Of a stretch of DNA of 64,000 nucleotides, positions 35,593 through 43,231 are shown in pieces. The notes below the pieces were generated by a model, which did not search any database, was not told the origin of the DNA, and saw nothing but the letters and a program-made list of their open reading frames with translations. Source of the stretch: Nocardioides cavernae (GTDB lineage: Bacteria; Actinomycetota; Actinomycetes; Propionibacteriales; Nocardioidaceae); the NCBI RefSeq assembly GCF_013410035.1, contig NZ_JACCBW010000001.1, forward strand, positions 248,001 to 312,000, given 5' to 3'. The position numbers and the translations under genes were made by a program. The stretch's first letter is position 1. Every line of letters begins with the position of its first letter.

Positions 35593-36666
35593 ATGCCTCA
35601 CCCCCTCACCACCCCGATCATCTCTGTGACCGAGGTCTCCGGGAGCGAGACCGTCCCCTTCGACACTCCCCTCACCACCTGCACCGACGGGGTGCTCTGC
35701 ACCTGGGTCCGCGACGCGACCGGCAACGAGGGCCTCGCCAACGCGACCGACTGGATCGTCGGCAAGCCCTCGGCGCTCGTGGGACTGATCCTCATCGGGC
35801 TCCTGGTCCGGTGGGTGCTCCACCGGGTCGTCGACCGCGTCGTCAGGCGCGCCGAGACCGGGGTGCTGCCCGACCGGCTCAGCCGCCGGATCACCGGCGG
35901 CCGCGTCGGCGCCGCCATGGGCCTGCAGGAGGACCCGGGCTACACCCGCAGGGTGCAGCGCGCGGCGACGATGGGCACGCTGCTCAAGAGCATCATCAGC
36001 GGTGTCGTCATGACGGTGATCGCGCTGATGTTCATCTCCGAGCTCGGCTACGACATCGCCCCCCTGATCGCGAGCGCCGGCATCATCGGCGTGGCGCTCG
36101 GCTTCGGCTCGCAGACGCTGGTGAAGGACTTCCTGTCGGGGATCTTCATGATCTTCGAGGACCAGTACGGCGTGGGTGACGTCGTCGACGTCGGGGAGGC
36201 CTCCGGCACCGTCGAGGCCGTCAGCCTGCGCGTCACCCGGCTCCGCGACGTCAACGGCACCGTCTGGTACGTCCGCAACGGCGAGATCCTGCGGGTGGGC
36301 AACATGAGCCAGAACTGGGCGCGCACCGTCATCGACGTCACCGTCGGCTACACCGAGGACCTCGTGAAGGTCCGCCGCGTCCTGCAGGAGGTCGCCCACG
36401 ACCTGTGGGACGACGAGGACTTCCGCGGCCTGATCATCGAGGAGCCCGAGGTCTGGGGCGTGGAGTCGATGGGCGTCGACGGCGTCGTGGTCCGCGTGAC
36501 CCTCAAGACCGCCCCGATGGAGCAGTGGGGCATCGCCCGGGCGATGCGGGAGCGGGTCAAGGCGCGCTTCGAGCACGAGGGGATCAACCTCGCCGTGGCC
36601 CAGCGGGTGCAGTGGCAGGAGAGCGCACCGTCCGCCGCGTCCGCCGAGCCGGCCGCGGACGCCTGA
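35593..36666 (+). CDS. MscS-family mechanosensitive ion channel
   Basis: 357 residues from the ATG at 35593. Predicted helices are at ~60-80 and two between ~135 and 185. The pore-lining helix IIGVALGFGSQTLVKDFLSGIFMIFED, residues ~165-190, carries the Gly/Ala pattern of MscS, followed by the beta domain QYGVGDVVDVGEASGTVE. The C-terminal alpha/beta domain ends the protein. It releases solutes during hypo-osmotic shock. Only 30 bp separate it from the divergent exported-protein gene. Confidence 0.94.
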   Translation: MPHPLTTPIISVTEVSGSETVPFDTPLTTCTDGVLCTWVRDATGNEGLANATDWIVGKPSALVGLILIGLLVRWVLHRVVDRVVRRAETGVLPDRLSRRITGGRVGAAMGLQEDPGYTRRVQRAATMGTLLKSIISGVVMTVIALMFISELGYDIAPLIASAGIIGVALGFGSQTLVKDFLSGIFMIFEDQYGVGDVVDVGEASGTVEAVSLRVTRLRDVNGTVWYVRNGEILRVGNMSQNWARTVIDVTVGYTEDLVKVRRVLQEVAHDLWDDEDFRGLIIEEPEVWGVESMGVDGVVVRVTLKTAPMEQWGIARAMRERVKARFEHEGINLAVAQRVQWQESAPSAASAEPAADA

Positions 36667-36678
36667 CCGGCCCGGCGT

Positions 36679-36694
36679 GACCCCGGCCGGGGTC
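36679..36694 (+). terminator. Short palindrome after mscS
   Basis: The perfect palindrome gaccccggccggggtc, 13 bp after the channel stop and 29 bp before the globin start. Confidence 0.45.
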
Positions 36695-36723
36695 GCGCTG
36701 GCCCGGCGCGGGAGGATGTCACC

Positions 36724-37101
36724 GTGACGACCACGTTCTACGACGAGATCGGCGGCGAGGCGACGATCCGCACGATCGTCCACCGCTTCTACGCCGGCGT
36801 GGCCGAGGACGAGCTCCTGCGCCCGATGTACCCCGAGGAGGACCTCGGGCCCGCGGAGGAGCGCTTCGCGTTGTTCCTCGTGCAGTACTGGGGCGGGCCG
36901 ACGACGTACTCCGACAGCCGCGGCCACCCGCGGCTGCGGATGCGCCACGCGCCGTTCAAGGTCACGCCCGACGCCGCGCAGCGCTGGCTCGTGCACTTCC
37001 GCGCCGGGCTCGACGAGGCCGGACTGACCGAGGAGCAGGACCAGCGCTTCTGGGACTACGTCACCCACGCCGCCCAGTTCATGGTCAACTCGATGGAATG
37101 A
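36724..37101 (+). CDS. glbO: Group II truncated hemoglobin
   Basis: 125 residues from a GTG with GGGAGGA upstream. Group II markers are Tyr23 (B10), Tyr36 (CD1), the proximal His75 in RMRHAPF and Trp88 (G8) in RWLVHF. It binds oxygen or NO in the cytoplasm and may protect against nitrosative stress. The 3' end overlaps the convergent thioesterase gene by 17 bp. Rv2470 (glbO) holds the equivalent position near pepN in M. tuberculosis. Confidence 0.95.
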   Translation: MTTTFYDEIGGEATIRTIVHRFYAGVAEDELLRPMYPEEDLGPAEERFALFLVQYWGGPTTYSDSRGHPRLRMRHAPFKVTPDAAQRWLVHFRAGLDEAGLTEEQDQRFWDYVTHAAQFMVNSME

Positions 37102-37942
37102 GCGCCCGCAGCTCGTCGGGGACCGGCACGGGGCGCCCGGTGGCGCTGTCCATGCACACCCCGACGACGCGGGCGCGGGCGAGCACCTCGCCGCCGGCGC
37201 GCTCGTCGCGCACGACCGACTCGAAGACCACCGACGTGCTCCCAACCCGGGAGATCCAGGTCCGGCAGTCGTAGGGCTCGGGCCGGAACAGGATCGGGCG
37301 CTTGTAGTCGACGTCGGTCTGGGCGACGACGAGGTGACGGCCCTCGCCCAGGTCGCCGCCGACCGCGACCAGCATCCGGATGCGTGCCTCCTGGAAGTAC
37401 TCGAAGTACTTCACGTTGTTGACGTGCCCGTAGACGTCGACGTCGCTGAAGCGGACGTGCACGTCGTACTGGCCGCCGGGTGCCTCGAGGACCGCGGTCG
37501 CGGCGGGAGGGCGTACGGGCTCGTCGGGCTCGAGCAGCCGCGACAGGGACTCGCGCTCGCTGTCGTGGAGCCGGCGCGGACGCTCGGTGGCGAAGACGTA
37601 GGGCGTGAGGACGGTGCGGGCCCTCAGGTAGACGGTGCGCTCCCCCGCGGCGTCCTCGTCGAAGACCTCGTAGGCCATGGTGAAGCTGGCCGCGCGGATC
37701 TCGGTGACCCAGCACTCGATCGAGACGGGGTCGACGCCCAGCTCCAGCGAGCTGACGTAGGTGACCTCGTGCCGCACCACCACGACGCCCTCCGCGAGGT
37801 CCTCGGACCTGCTGTCGGGAGCATGGGTGCGGAACATGTCGACCCGCGCCTCCTGGAGGTAGTCGACGTAGGTGACGTTGTTGACGTGGCCGAGCAGGTC
37901 GAGGTCGGCCCACCTCAGCGGGCAGCGGTACAGATGGCGCAC
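37085..37942 (-). CDS. Two-domain hotdog acyl-CoA thioesterase
   Basis: 285 residues from a GTG at 37942, the first codon before MRHLYRCPLR. Two 4HBT domains lie in tandem: the first has RWADLDLLGHVNNVTYVDYL (from residue 10) and the second RFSDVDVYGHVNNVKYFEYF (near 160). Each keeps the D-x-D/GHVNN signature, so both may be active. It hydrolyses fatty acyl-CoA, as assumed for the Rv2475c relative. The reading frame continues upstream but lacks conservation. Confidence 0.9.
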   Translation of the reverse strand: MRHLYRCPLRWADLDLLGHVNNVTYVDYLQEARVDMFRTHAPDSRSEDLAEGVVVVRHEVTYVSSLELGVDPVSIECWVTEIRAASFTMAYEVFDEDAAGERTVYLRARTVLTPYVFATERPRRLHDSERESLSRLLEPDEPVRPPAATAVLEAPGGQYDVHVRFSDVDVYGHVNNVKYFEYFQEARIRMLVAVGGDLGEGRHLVVAQTDVDYKRPILFRPEPYDCRTWISRVGSTSVVFESVVRDERAGGEVLARARVVGVCMDSATGRPVPVPDELRALIPSS

Positions 37943-37997
37943 GCCACGATGCTCGCAGATCGGTGACGCCGGCAGGGCAGCGCGCGCCCGGGGTGGA

Positions 37998-38186
37998 TCA
38001 GGAGGTGACGAAGTGCAGGCGCCCGTAGTACGCGGGGATGGACTCGCGGCGGGCCAGGCGCTCGATCCGGGTGGTGCGCAGCGCCGCGGGGAGGGCGATC
38101 GCGACGAGGGCCAGCGAGGCCAGGGCGGCGAGGCCGACGACGGCGAGGAGGAAGACGAGGACCGGGGTGGGGTCGAGGAGCTGCAT
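37998..38186 (-). CDS. Small membrane protein under TetR-type control
   Basis: 62 residues starting MQLLDPTPVLVFLLAVVGLA. One long hydrophobic stretch spans about 8-32, followed by a basic segment RTTRIERLARRES. It has no recognised family. The upstream 60 bp carry three CTAC-N4-GTAG palindromes shared with the divergent TetR gene, so it is probably that regulator's target. No enzymatic motif is visible. Confidence 0.7.
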   Translation of the reverse strand: MQLLDPTPVLVFLLAVVGLAALASLALVAIALPAALRTTRIERLARRESIPAYYGRLHFVTS

Positions 38187-38198
38187 GGTCGAACCTTT

Positions 38199-38249
38199 CT
38201 ACAGATGTAGTTTCTACGTATGTAGAAGACTACTCTTCTACGCCTGTAG
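38199..38249. promoter_or_regulatory. Triple CTAC-N4-GTAG operator
   Basis: Three palindromes lie at 38199-38210 (ctacagatgtag), 38214-38225 (ctacgtatgtag) and 38238-38249 (ctacgcctgtag). The central one extends to ttctacgtatgtagaa. The site lies between the small membrane protein and the TetR gene and is the AT-richest part of the region. Confidence 0.75.
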
Positions 38250-38296
38250 GGCAAGTCGGCCCTCGCGTGACCTCGATCACCGACGGAGGGAGGGCC

Positions 38297-38893
38297 GTGA
38301 GCCCCCGCAACGACGACCTCTCCCCGCGTCGCCGCGAGATCCTCACCGCGGCCACGACGGTGCTCGCCCAGCAGGGGAACCGCGGCCTGACGCACCGCGC
38401 CGTCGATCGCGCGGCCGGCATCCCGGAGGGGAGCTCGTCGGCGTACTTCCGCACCCGCGACGCCCTCCTCGGTGCGCTGGGCGACTTCGTCGCGGCGCGG
38501 CTCGCCCTCGACGTGGAGGCGCTGGGCAGCCGGCTCACCTCGTGCCCGGGTGACCACGAGCGCGCGGTCGCCGAGGTGTCGCGCCTGTTCTCGCGGTGGC
38601 TGGAGCAGCCCGACCTGCTCGCCGCGCGGCTCGAGCTCACGGTCGCCGCCACCCGCGACCCCGGCCTGGCCGACCGCTTCACCCGGTGGCGTGACGACCT
38701 CGTGGGCATGGTCCGCGGGGTGCTCGTCGAGGCGGGCAAGGACGGCGAGGGCTCCGCCGAGACGCTCGTGGCGGCACTCGACGGGGTGCTCCTCGCCTCG
38801 CTCCTGCAGCCGCCCCGGCGACGCCGTACGTTCGTGGCCGAGAGCGTCGAGCTGCTGCTCGCCGGCATCGGCGCCGACCCCCCGGTCTCCTGA
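38297..38893 (+). CDS. TetR-family transcriptional regulator
   Basis: 198 residues from a GTG behind GGAGGGAGGGCC; a GTG at 38267 lacks this site. The DNA-binding domain is residues ~8-55 (RREILTAATTVLAQQGNRGLTHRAVDRAAGIPEGSSSAYFRTRDALL, given as a range). The ligand domain is helical with LFSRWLEQPDLLAARLEL. It likely represses itself and the small membrane protein gene through the palindromes upstream. The thiolase downstream has its own leader and may be separate. Confidence 0.9.
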   Translation: MSPRNDDLSPRRREILTAATTVLAQQGNRGLTHRAVDRAAGIPEGSSSAYFRTRDALLGALGDFVAARLALDVEALGSRLTSCPGDHERAVAEVSRLFSRWLEQPDLLAARLELTVAATRDPGLADRFTRWRDDLVGMVRGVLVEAGKDGEGSAETLVAALDGVLLASLLQPPRRRRTFVAESVELLLAGIGADPPVS

Positions 38894-38952
38894 TCCGGCC
38901 CGGCGCTAGGGTGCCGGGAGACAGCCTGACCGACGAGTAACCGGAGTTCTCC

Positions 38953-40167
38953 ATGCCCGAGGCAGTGATCGTTTCCGCAGCGCGTACCCCGATCGGGCGT
39001 GCCAACAAGGGCTCGCTCAAGGACTTCCGTCCCGACGACCTCACCGCGCTCGCCGTGCAGGCCGCCCTCGACAAGATCCCCGGCCTCGACCCGCACACGA
39101 TCGAGGACCTGCTCCTCGGCTGCGGCCTGCCCGGGGGCGAGTCGGGCAACAACATGGCCCGCGTGGTGACCACCCTGCTCGGCCTCGAGGTGCCCGGCGC
39201 GACCGTCACCCGCTACTGCTCCTCGTCGGTGCAGACCACCCGGATGGCCTTCCACGCGATCAAGGCCGGCGAGGGCGACATCTTCGTCTCGGCGGGCGTC
39301 GAGACCGTCTCCCGGTTCGCCAAGGGCACCTCCGACCACATCCCCGACACGCGCAACCCGCTGTTCGCCGACGCGGGCGCCCGCACCGACGAGATGGCCA
39401 AGGGCGGCCAGGACTGGCACGACCCGCGCGAGGACGGCCTGCTGCCCGACATCTACATCGCGATGGGCCAGACCGCGGAGAACGTCGCCCGGCTGCGCGG
39501 CCTCGACCGCACGGAGCTCGACGAGTTCGCCGTGCGGTCGCAGAACCTGGCCGAGAAGGCCATCGCCGACGGCTTCTGGGCGCGCGAGATCACGCCCGTC
39601 ACCACCCCCGACGGCACGGTCGTCACCGCTGACGACGGCCCGCGCGCCGGCGTGACGTACGACGCCATCGCGGGCCTCGACCCCGTCTTCCGCCCCGACG
39701 GCGTGGTCACCGCCGGCAACTGCTGCGCCCTCAACGACGGCGCCGCCGCGGTCGTGGTCATGTCCGACACCAAGGCCTCCGAGCTCGGGCTGACCCCGCT
39801 GGCCCGCATCGTCTCCACGGGCGTCTCCGGGCTCTCGCCCGAGATCATGGGCCTCGGCCCGGTCGAGGCCACGCGCAACGCGCTGAAGCACGCCGGGATG
39901 ACCATCGACGACATCGACCTCGTCGAGATCAACGAGGCCTTCGCCGCGCAGGTCGTCCCGTCCTACCAGGACCTCGGCATCGACCTCGACCGCCTCAACG
40001 TCAACGGCGGTGCCATCGCCGTCGGGCACCCCTTCGGCATGACGGGCGCCCGACTGCAGAACACCATGCTCAACAGCCTCGACTGGCACGACAAGACCAC
40101 CGGCCTGATCACGATGTGCGTCGGCGGGGGCCAGGGCATGGCCATGATCCTGGAGCGCACCGCCTGA
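38953..40167 (+). CDS. Acetyl-CoA C-acyltransferase (thiolase)
   Basis: 404 residues from an ATG with GGAG 6 nt upstream. The acylation Cys89 is in TRYCSSS, His359 in GHPFGMTGAR and the proton-transfer Cys390 in CVGGGQGMA. It matches the FadA-like degradative or biosynthetic thiolase II family; the exact chain length is unknown. A TAGGGT box ~40 nt upstream suggests a leadered mRNA. It is followed by a marR gene. Confidence 0.94.
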   Translation: MPEAVIVSAARTPIGRANKGSLKDFRPDDLTALAVQAALDKIPGLDPHTIEDLLLGCGLPGGESGNNMARVVTTLLGLEVPGATVTRYCSSSVQTTRMAFHAIKAGEGDIFVSAGVETVSRFAKGTSDHIPDTRNPLFADAGARTDEMAKGGQDWHDPREDGLLPDIYIAMGQTAENVARLRGLDRTELDEFAVRSQNLAEKAIADGFWAREITPVTTPDGTVVTADDGPRAGVTYDAIAGLDPVFRPDGVVTAGNCCALNDGAAAVVVMSDTKASELGLTPLARIVSTGVSGLSPEIMGLGPVEATRNALKHAGMTIDDIDLVEINEAFAAQVVPSYQDLGIDLDRLNVNGGAIAVGHPFGMTGARLQNTMLNSLDWHDKTTGLITMCVGGGQGMAMILERTA

Positions 40168-40190
40168 CGGGTTCCGGCGTCCATCCGCAC

Positions 40191-40196
40191 TAGGCT
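40191..40196 (+). promoter_or_regulatory. -10 box for leaderless marR
   Basis: TAGGCT, spacer GCCGCC (6 nt), then the ATG at 40203. Confidence 0.6.
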
Positions 40197-40202
40197 GCCG
40201 CC

Positions 40203-40694
40203 ATGACCACGACGGGTGAGCCGCGCTGGCTCGACGACGACCAGCAGCGCTCGTGGCGCGCCCTGATGATGGGCATGACCCTGCTGGAGGAACGCCTCGA
40301 CGACGACCTGCGGCGTGAGTTCTCCATGTCGCTGACCGAGTACGAGGTGCTCGTCCGGCTCTCCGAGCGTCCCGGGCGCGCGATGCGGATGGCACAGCTC
40401 GCCGACGCCATGGCGCACTCCCGCAGCCGCGTGACCCACACGATCGCCCGCATGGAGGCGGTCGGCTACGTCACCCGCGGCACGACGCCGGAGGACGGGC
40501 GCGGCGTCGTGGCGACGATGACCGAGAAGGGCTACGACCTCCTCGTACGCGCCGCCCCGTGCCACGTCGAGAGCGTGCGGCGCAACATCGTCGACCTCGT
40601 TCCGGCCGAGGACTTCGCCGCCCTCGGGCGGGTCTTCGACCGGGTCGCCGACCACCTCGTCACCCGGCACCCGGAGTCGGAGATCCGGCAGTAA
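40203..40694 (+). CDS. MarR-family transcriptional regulator
   Basis: 163 residues with the winged helix YEVLVRLSERPGRAMRMAQLADAMAHSRSRVTHTIARMEAVG (residues ~48-89) and a wing with TTPEDGRGVVATMTEKG. It is typical of MarR proteins that bind aromatic or acyl ligands. It lies just after the thiolase in the same direction but has its own leaderless promoter. The target is not evident. Confidence 0.9.
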   Translation: MTTTGEPRWLDDDQQRSWRALMMGMTLLEERLDDDLRREFSMSLTEYEVLVRLSERPGRAMRMAQLADAMAHSRSRVTHTIARMEAVGYVTRGTTPEDGRGVVATMTEKGYDLLVRAAPCHVESVRRNIVDLVPAEDFAALGRVFDRVADHLVTRHPESEIRQ

Positions 40695-40702
40695 CGGCCC
40701 CT

Positions 40703-40728
40703 GGAGTCACCGGATGTCCGGTGACTCC
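40703..40728 (+). terminator. Terminator hairpin of marR
   Basis: Perfect 12-bp arms ggagtcaccgga / tccggtgactcc with 2 nt between, 9 bp after the stop. Confidence 0.75.
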
Positions 40729-40812
40729 CCTGCTCGGCACCCCAGATCCCGGGTGCGAAGCACGGAACTCGGGTGCACGGCTCGCGGCCTCGCTCGACCT
40801 GGCCGGGACCCT

Positions 40813-40839
40813 GCCGCCCGCGGGTTCCTCGCGGGCGGC
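40813..40839 (-). terminator. Terminator hairpin of ettA
   Basis: Perfect 10-bp arms gccgcccgcg / cgcgggcggc around ggttcct, 12 bp past the ettA stop. Confidence 0.7.
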
Positions 40840-40850
40840 TGCACGTCACG

Positions 40851-42533
40851 TCAGTCGCGGGTCAGGCGGCGGTGCGTGACGCGGTGCGGGCGGGCGGCCT
40901 CGATGCCCAGGCGCTCGACCTTGTTCTCCTCGTACGCCGCGTAGTTGCCCTCGAACCAGAACCACTTCGCGGGGTCCGTGTCGTCGCCCTCCCACGCCAG
41001 GATGTGGGTCGCGACGCGGTCGAGGAACCACCGGTCGTGGGACGTGACCACGGCACAACCCGGGAAGTCGAGCAGCGCGTCCTCGAGCGAGGAGAGGGTC
41101 TCGACGTCCAGATCGTTGGTGGGCTCGTCGAGGAGCAGCATGTTGCCACCCATCTTGAGCGTCAGCGCCAGGTTCAGCCGGTTGCGCTCACCGCCGGAGA
41201 GGACGCCGGCCTTCTTCTGCTGGTCGGGGCCCTTGAAGCCGAAGGAGGCGACGTAGGCGCGCGAGTTCATCTCGAAGTTGGCGACCTTGATGAAGTCGAG
41301 CCCGTCGGAGACGACCTCCCACACGTTCTTGTTGGGGTCGATGCCGCCGCGGCTCTGGTCGACGTAGGAGATCTTGACCGTCTGGCCGACCTTGAGGTCG
41401 CCCTCGTCGGGCTCCTCCTGGCCGGTGATCATCCGGAAGAGCGTGGTCTTGCCGACGCCGTTGGGGCCGATGACGCCGACGATGCCGGCGCGCGGCAGCT
41501 TGAAGGACACGTCGTGCATCAGCGTGCGCCCCTCGAAGCCCTTGCCGAGGTCGTCGGCCTCCAGCACCACGTCACCGAGGCGCGGACCGGCCGGGATGTT
41601 GATCTCGGAGGTGTCGATCTTGCGCATCCGGTCGGCCTCGGCCGCCATCTCCTCGTAGCGCGCGAGACGCGACTTGCTCTTGGTCTGGCGGGCCTTGGCG
41701 TTGGAGCGGACCCACTCGAGCTCGCGCTCGAGGACCTTGGCGCGCTTGGCGTCCTTCTGGCCCTCGATCTTGAGGCGCTCCTTCTTGGTCTCGAGGTAGG
41801 TCGTGTAGTTGCCCTCGTAGGGGTGCGCCTTGCCGCGGTCGAGCTCGAGGATCCACTGCGCGACGTTGTCGAGGAAGTAGCGGTCGTGGGTGACGGCGAG
41901 GACGGCGCCGGGGTAGGACGCGAGGTGGCCCTCGAGCCACTGCACGGACTCGGCGTCGAGGTGGTTGGTCGGCTCGTCGAGGAGCAGCAGGTCGGGCTGC
42001 TGCAGCAGCAGCTTGCAGAGCGCCACGCGGCGTCGCTCGCCACCCGAGAGGTTGTCGACCAGCACGTCCGGCGGCGGGCACCGCAGCGCGTCCATGGCCT
42101 GGTCGAGACGGCTGTCGAGGTCCCAGGCGTTCGCGTTGTCGAGCTCGGTCTGGAGGTCGCCGGTCTCCTGCATCAGGGCGTCCTGGTCGGCGTCGGGCTC
42201 GCCCATCTCCATGTAGGCGTCCTCGAGGCGCTTCATCTTCGCCTTGAGGTCGCCGACGGCCTCCTCGACGTTCTCGAGCACCGTCTTGCCCTCGCTCAGC
42301 GGCGGCTCCTGCTGGAGCATCCCGACGGTCGCCTCGGGGTCGAGGATCGCGTCGCCGTTGTTGGCGTGGTCGAGCTGCGCCATGATCTTGAGGAGCGAGG
42401 ACTTGCCCGTGCCGTTGGGTCCGACGACGCCGATCTTGGCTCCGTGGAGGAACGAGAGGGTGACGTTGTCGAGGACGACCTTGTCACCGTGGGCCTTGCG
42501 CACGTTGCGCAGCGTGAAGACGTACTCAGCCAT
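40851..42533 (-). CDS. ettA: Energy-dependent translational throttle protein EttA (ABC-F)
   Basis: 560 residues with two ABC cassettes. Walker A is GPNGTGKSS at 38-46 and GPNGVGKTT in the second half; the signatures are LSGGERRRVAL and LSGGERNRLNLAL. The linker between them is charged, with the arm domain KLEDAYMEMGEPDADQ in the first cassette. There are no membrane helices. EttA binds the ribosomal E site and gates initiation by ATP/ADP ratio. TAGGCT is 7 nt upstream of the ATG, so it is leaderless. Rv2477c is the mycobacterial counterpart. Confidence 0.96.
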   Translation of the reverse strand: MAEYVFTLRNVRKAHGDKVVLDNVTLSFLHGAKIGVVGPNGTGKSSLLKIMAQLDHANNGDAILDPEATVGMLQQEPPLSEGKTVLENVEEAVGDLKAKMKRLEDAYMEMGEPDADQDALMQETGDLQTELDNANAWDLDSRLDQAMDALRCPPPDVLVDNLSGGERRRVALCKLLLQQPDLLLLDEPTNHLDAESVQWLEGHLASYPGAVLAVTHDRYFLDNVAQWILELDRGKAHPYEGNYTTYLETKKERLKIEGQKDAKRAKVLERELEWVRSNAKARQTKSKSRLARYEEMAAEADRMRKIDTSEINIPAGPRLGDVVLEADDLGKGFEGRTLMHDVSFKLPRAGIVGVIGPNGVGKTTLFRMITGQEEPDEGDLKVGQTVKISYVDQSRGGIDPNKNVWEVVSDGLDFIKVANFEMNSRAYVASFGFKGPDQQKKAGVLSGGERNRLNLALTLKMGGNMLLLDEPTNDLDVETLSSLEDALLDFPGCAVVTSHDRWFLDRVATHILAWEGDDTDPAKWFWFEGNYAAYEENKVERLGIEAARPHRVTHRRLTRD

Positions 42534-42540
42534 GCGGGCG

Positions 42541-42546
42541 AGCCTA
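42541..42546 (-). promoter_or_regulatory. -10 box for leaderless ettA
   Basis: TAGGCT on the minus strand with a 7-nt spacer to the ATG at 42533. Confidence 0.5.
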
Positions 42547-42587
42547 CGGGGAAGCCGGCCGAGGCGGACAATCGCACCCGGGCCGTC

Positions 42588-43037
42588 CTAGGCCGCCTGC
42601 GGCTCGGCGGTCTGCGGCGCCTGCGCGACGGGCTCGACGGAGGCCTCGGCGACCGGCTCGGCGACCGGCTCGGCGACCTGCTCGTGGACCGGCCTCGCGA
42701 AGCTGGTCGTGCCGTGGGTCAGGTCGTGCCCGACGGAGGTCGCGACGACCTCGAAGGACGTCTGCGGCCTGCCGTCACGCTCCCACAGGTCGGCCACGAG
42801 GCGACCGTGCACGACCACCGGGTCGCCGCTGCGCACCGACGCCGCGACGTGGCGGCCGAGCCGGTTCCACGCCTTGACGGTGTGCCACGAGGTGGTGCCC
42901 TTGACCCACTCCCCGCCGCGCAGGTGGGTCGGCGTGCAGGCGACCCGGAACGTCGCGACGGCGCGCCCCTCCGCGACCTCGCGGAGCGTGACGTCTCCGC
43001 CGACCCATCCGGTCAGCGTGATCTGGGTGTCGTACAT
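42588..43037 (-). CDS. Single-stranded DNA-binding protein paralogue
   Basis: 149 residues from the ATG at 43037 with GGAGACACCG upstream. The OB fold reads MYDTQITLTGWVGGD, then VATFRVACTPTHLR, TTSWHTVKAWNRLGRHVA and DPVVVHGRLVADLW. The tail is built of EPVAEPVAEPVAE-type repeats and ends EPQAA, so the acidic tip that recruits partners in housekeeping SSB is missing. It is therefore a secondary SSB, as Rv2478c beside Rv2477c in M. tuberculosis. It may act in competence or recombination; that is not shown. Confidence 0.9.
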   Translation of the reverse strand: MYDTQITLTGWVGGDVTLREVAEGRAVATFRVACTPTHLRGGEWVKGTTSWHTVKAWNRLGRHVAASVRSGDPVVVHGRLVADLWERDGRPQTSFEVVATSVGHDLTHGTTSFARPVHEQVAEPVAEPVAEASVEPVAQAPQTAEPQAA

Positions 43038-43231
43038 CGGTGTCTCCTCGGGTCCGGCGGCGGTGGGTCCGCCGCGATGACCCAAGGCTCCGCAGCCGGA
43101 CCGACACCCGTCGCGGGACCCGCGCCGATGCTGTGGAGAACGACCTGGGACAGCGTCCTGTGGACGCTCTGCGGCCAGGAACGGTCGCGACGCGTCCCTG
43201 CACGACGGGCGGCGGGCGACGGGCGACGGGG

